A stretch of DNA of 64,000 nucleotides from Blastocladiella emersonii ATCC 22665 (Eukaryota; Blastocladiomycota; Blastocladiomycetes; Blastocladiales; Blastocladiaceae): positions 806,001-870,000 of the forward strand of contig JANHCV010000008.1 of assembly GCA_025594325.1 (NCBI GenBank), written 5' to 3'. The position numbers and the translations under genes are program-made. The notes beneath the pieces were generated by a model. It was given only the letters and a program-made list of their open reading frames with translations. It made no database searches and was not told the origin of the DNA. This document shows, piece by piece, positions 61,976-64,000 of the stretch (position 1 is the stretch's first letter; each line of letters begins with the position of its first letter).

Positions 61976-63637
61976 ATGAAAACACATGTAACTCCACGCA
62001 ATCCGCTCGGTGGTCCCAGCTCTACCCACAATGCCCCGATTCCAAGCGCGGGCTCGCCGTCACCCGTGGCCGCTGGCCCTTCACCGCCCTTGCCGGCCAC
62101 GGCTGCCGGGCGCCGCGTGCTTCACGAGCAGTCCTTGCTGAAGGTCATGGACCTGCGCATCCAAATGATCCGCTCGGCTCTTCGGCAACGGAAACCCACT
62201 TTGCAGCGCGACAAGCGGGCGGAGCTCGAGCGGCAGGGTCTGCGCACCGCCAAGCTTATCGAGGAACTTGAACATCTTGTCAACCGGCTTGAACGCGCTG
62301 ACGACTTTGACGGACTTTCAGCCCTTGGTGCACCTGCGACCGAGCGGTTCGCTAGCGACGTTCCTCCTTCGCCAATAACGTGCCCGTCAAGCGTTACACT
62401 GCCAGAGCTGTTCCCAAATCGCATATCGCACTCCGAACCTCGAGATTCTCGAGATCCTCCAGATGCCCAAGATTTACGAGAGCCACGCGATCCTCGAGGG
62501 CCTCGCGATCCTCGGCGTCGCCCTTCACGCGACAGCAGCCTCTCTCGCAGCCGACCACGATCACGATCCCGCTTACGGTCCCACTCGCGTGCTCGCGCGC
62601 CTTCTCGTTCGCCCGAGCGCTTACCCCACCACCCGCGCAACGACCTGCCCGCGCGGCAGCTGACCATCGACGAGTTCCGCATCCTCTTCCACCACATGCG
62701 CGACCATGGGCCACGCTTTCGCCAAGTCGAGACGTGTCCGCGCTCCTCGACCAACGACCCGCGCCAGTTCGTCGAATGGGCGCGGCGTGCCGCTTCCGCA
62801 CCCGATTGCCAGCCGTGCCCCGTCACGCTCGCCCTCGCGCTGCTTGCTTCCAGCTCCAATGTGCCGTGGCGCGTCTATCACCTGTACTCGGTGTTCCTGC
62901 GCACCGAGATGCCCGACGAGCGCGCCGAGCGCATCTTCCTCGACGCGGTCAACCCCGCCCACCCGCAGTACCGCGACTGGGCCGCGCGGTGGCTCAACAT
63001 CCCACGGATGCCCGGCACGCCCGTCTCGGCCTTCTACACGGCGTACCACGCGCTACTCGAAGAAGCCGCGCCGGGCCGCGCCGACGACCTCGAGGGCTCG
63101 TGGCCCATCAAGCTCGCCTTCGCCGAGCGCTTATTCAGCTTCGTCGACCCGAACCCGCAGCACCTGCACCCGATCATCTGGCACCATTCGGGCACCGTCG
63201 AGCACATGAACGAGGTCCTGCGCGGCGTCGTGTTCGCCGACAACGAGCTGACGCGCGGGTACGCGGATGTGCGGCGCGGCGGCGACGGGTGCTGGTTCTG
63301 CCGCCACTTCGTCGACCTGTGCCCGCCATCGGCTCGTACTCATCCGCGCACCGCGTGCCCGCTCATCATGCACCCGTACGCGCTGTCCGAGGCCATCGTC
63401 GCCGCGATGCGGGTGGCGGAAATCGACTGGCCGCAGCTGCAACGCGACGCGCGGCCCGACAAGGCGGCGCTCGCGCGGGTTCATTCGCGGCTCGCGATTC
63501 TTGCACCGCAGTTCCCCGCCGTCAAGCCAGGCAAAGCGGTGCTTGACGCGGTCGGCCAGATGGGCGACCAGCTGCGCGGGCGGCTGCTCAGTTTGGTGGT
63601 GCCCACCATTGACGAGCTGTGGAAGAAGAAAGCATAG
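61976..63637 (+). CDS. Family C protein C3, RS-rich knuckle protein
   Basis: 553 aa, intronless; ATG 61976. Residues ~45-95 carry the family helix (LHEQSLLKVMDLRIQMIRSAL), longer here. Residues ~145-210 are an Arg/Asp then Arg/Ser-rich stretch (DPRGPRDPRRRPSRDSS, SRSRPRSRSRLRSHSR) not seen in C1 or C2. The middle has QFVEWARRA, VPWRVYHLYSVFLRTEMPDERAER, SAFYTAYHALLEEA and AFAERLFSFVDP. Then comes C-x2-C-x13-H-x4-C (CWFC...HPRTAC) near residue 440 and a helical end. The RS region suggests RNA-related or nuclear-speckle contacts; that is inference. Gag-like order, no pol. Confidence 0.75.
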   Translation: MKTHVTPRNPLGGPSSTHNAPIPSAGSPSPVAAGPSPPLPATAAGRRVLHEQSLLKVMDLRIQMIRSALRQRKPTLQRDKRAELERQGLRTAKLIEELEHLVNRLERADDFDGLSALGAPATERFASDVPPSPITCPSSVTLPELFPNRISHSEPRDSRDPPDAQDLREPRDPRGPRDPRRRPSRDSSLSRSRPRSRSRLRSHSRARAPSRSPERLPHHPRNDLPARQLTIDEFRILFHHMRDHGPRFRQVETCPRSSTNDPRQFVEWARRAASAPDCQPCPVTLALALLASSSNVPWRVYHLYSVFLRTEMPDERAERIFLDAVNPAHPQYRDWAARWLNIPRMPGTPVSAFYTAYHALLEEAAPGRADDLEGSWPIKLAFAERLFSFVDPNPQHLHPIIWHHSGTVEHMNEVLRGVVFADNELTRGYADVRRGGDGCWFCRHFVDLCPPSARTHPRTACPLIMHPYALSEAIVAAMRVAEIDWPQLQRDARPDKAALARVHSRLAILAPQFPAVKPGKAVLDAVGQMGDQLRGRLLSLVVPTIDELWKKKA

Positions 63638-63791
63638 TATAAATTGCTCATTCAACTCGGTTCGTTTGAATCGCAGCGAGTACAATTTTGAGCACACCAT
63701 CATCGCGTCCTGCGGACGAATCTTGGGCAGTCAGCGCAACCCGAAGAAGACGGACCCCCGCGATTCACTGAGAGTGTCCGGCGTGTGAGCA
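63638..63791. other. Short gap after C3
   Basis: AT-rich 3' flank of C3 (AGTATAAATTGC at 63636); no other feature seen. Confidence 0.45.
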
Positions 63792-63953
63792 ATGCACCAG
63801 CACGTGGTCGGCCGCGGTGACCCGCAGCGCTTCGAAGTGCGCGCAGTGGGTGCGTGGGCGCAACTGGAAGGGTTGGTGGCTCATTTGGGCGCCGAGAGAT
63901 ATCAGCGGATGGTGCAGTGGTCGCGGCTGTGGCCACCGGGTATTGAGAAGTAG
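63792..63953 (+). CDS. Possible small protein or 3'-terminal exon
   Basis: 53-codon frame from ATG 63792 to TAG 63951. It reads FEVRAVGAWAQLEGLVAHLG and RYQRMVQWSRLWPPGIEK, more protein-like than the surrounding noise, with aromatic-rich amphipathic helices. It may be the last exon of a larger gene or a fragment. An in-frame stop lies just before the ATG. No family recognised. Confidence 0.3.
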   Translation: MHQHVVGRGDPQRFEVRAVGAWAQLEGLVAHLGAERYQRMVQWSRLWPPGIEK

Positions 63954-64000
63954 AGCGAGATCGGCTTGGGGACAAGCGGATGACGGGAGTCGAGATTGAG

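Noticed and set aside
63700-63975. 91-aa minus-strand frame at the right edge
   Set aside because: Arg/Pro/Ser-rich shadow; the plus-strand frame at 63792-63953 looks more like protein.
1-64000. tRNA, rRNA, snRNA and CRISPR signals
   Set aside because: No T-loop/anticodon arm pairing, no U2/U6 or SRP-type core sequence, and no regularly spaced direct repeats. The organism is also clearly eukaryotic.

Overview
The window looks like a GC-rich nuclear fragment from an early-diverging fungus. The core genes are fungal-type eukaryotic genes: midasin, TFIIH p62, EMC3 and an NDUFB2-like complex I subunit. Introns are short (about 55-110 nt, GT...AG, often GTACGT donors and TAG acceptors) and few. 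A proteinase K-type subtilase and a degenerate gene with an F-box/ankyrin-like head and leucine-rich repeats are also present. That head reminds me of large gene families in Blastocladiomycota (Allomyces, Catenaria), so that phylum is my tentative guess from recollection only; no phylogeny was run.

Layout. 0.7-18.6 kb is accessory. It holds one gene of a knuckle family (C1), a secreted subtilase, an LRR pseudogene, three copies of an unknown family A (A1 and A3 inverted, A2 broken) and four tandem minus-strand copies of an unknown five-exon family B (B1-B4). 18.6-21.06 kb is a decayed PIF/Harbinger DNA transposon with terminal inverted repeats, a two-exon DDE transposase carrying an internal stop, and a stump of an accessory ORF. 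21.06-23.4 kb has no recognisable gene. 23.4-42.9 kb is a compact housekeeping island: a small membrane protein and an NDUFB2-like gene (divergent), midasin (about 15 kb, 4970 aa, one intron), TFB1/GTF2H1 (five exons, tail-to-tail with midasin) and EMC3 (three exons, divergent from TFB1). 42.9-64 kb is accessory again: an array of small intronless minus-strand genes (family M) with the shared start MGYNAQKAAATKKR, interleaved with two plus-strand family C genes and several relics.

How the parts fit. Families M and B, one family C gene and some relics share an upstream box, gene-sense about CGCGTTGCGCCACTCACGTG, nearly always 65-135 bp before the ATG and always in the same orientation. Otherwise unrelated families therefore seem to use one promoter architecture. 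M proteins have a basic N-terminus, a helical core with PHxE and RPxRxTAA motifs, and often a DxRIxELE-like C-terminus. C proteins resemble a Gag layout: helical middle, then a C-x2-C-x(10-18)-H-x4-C knuckle. These three families and their common box are the best candidates for something undescribed. All functions for A, B, C and M are unknown.
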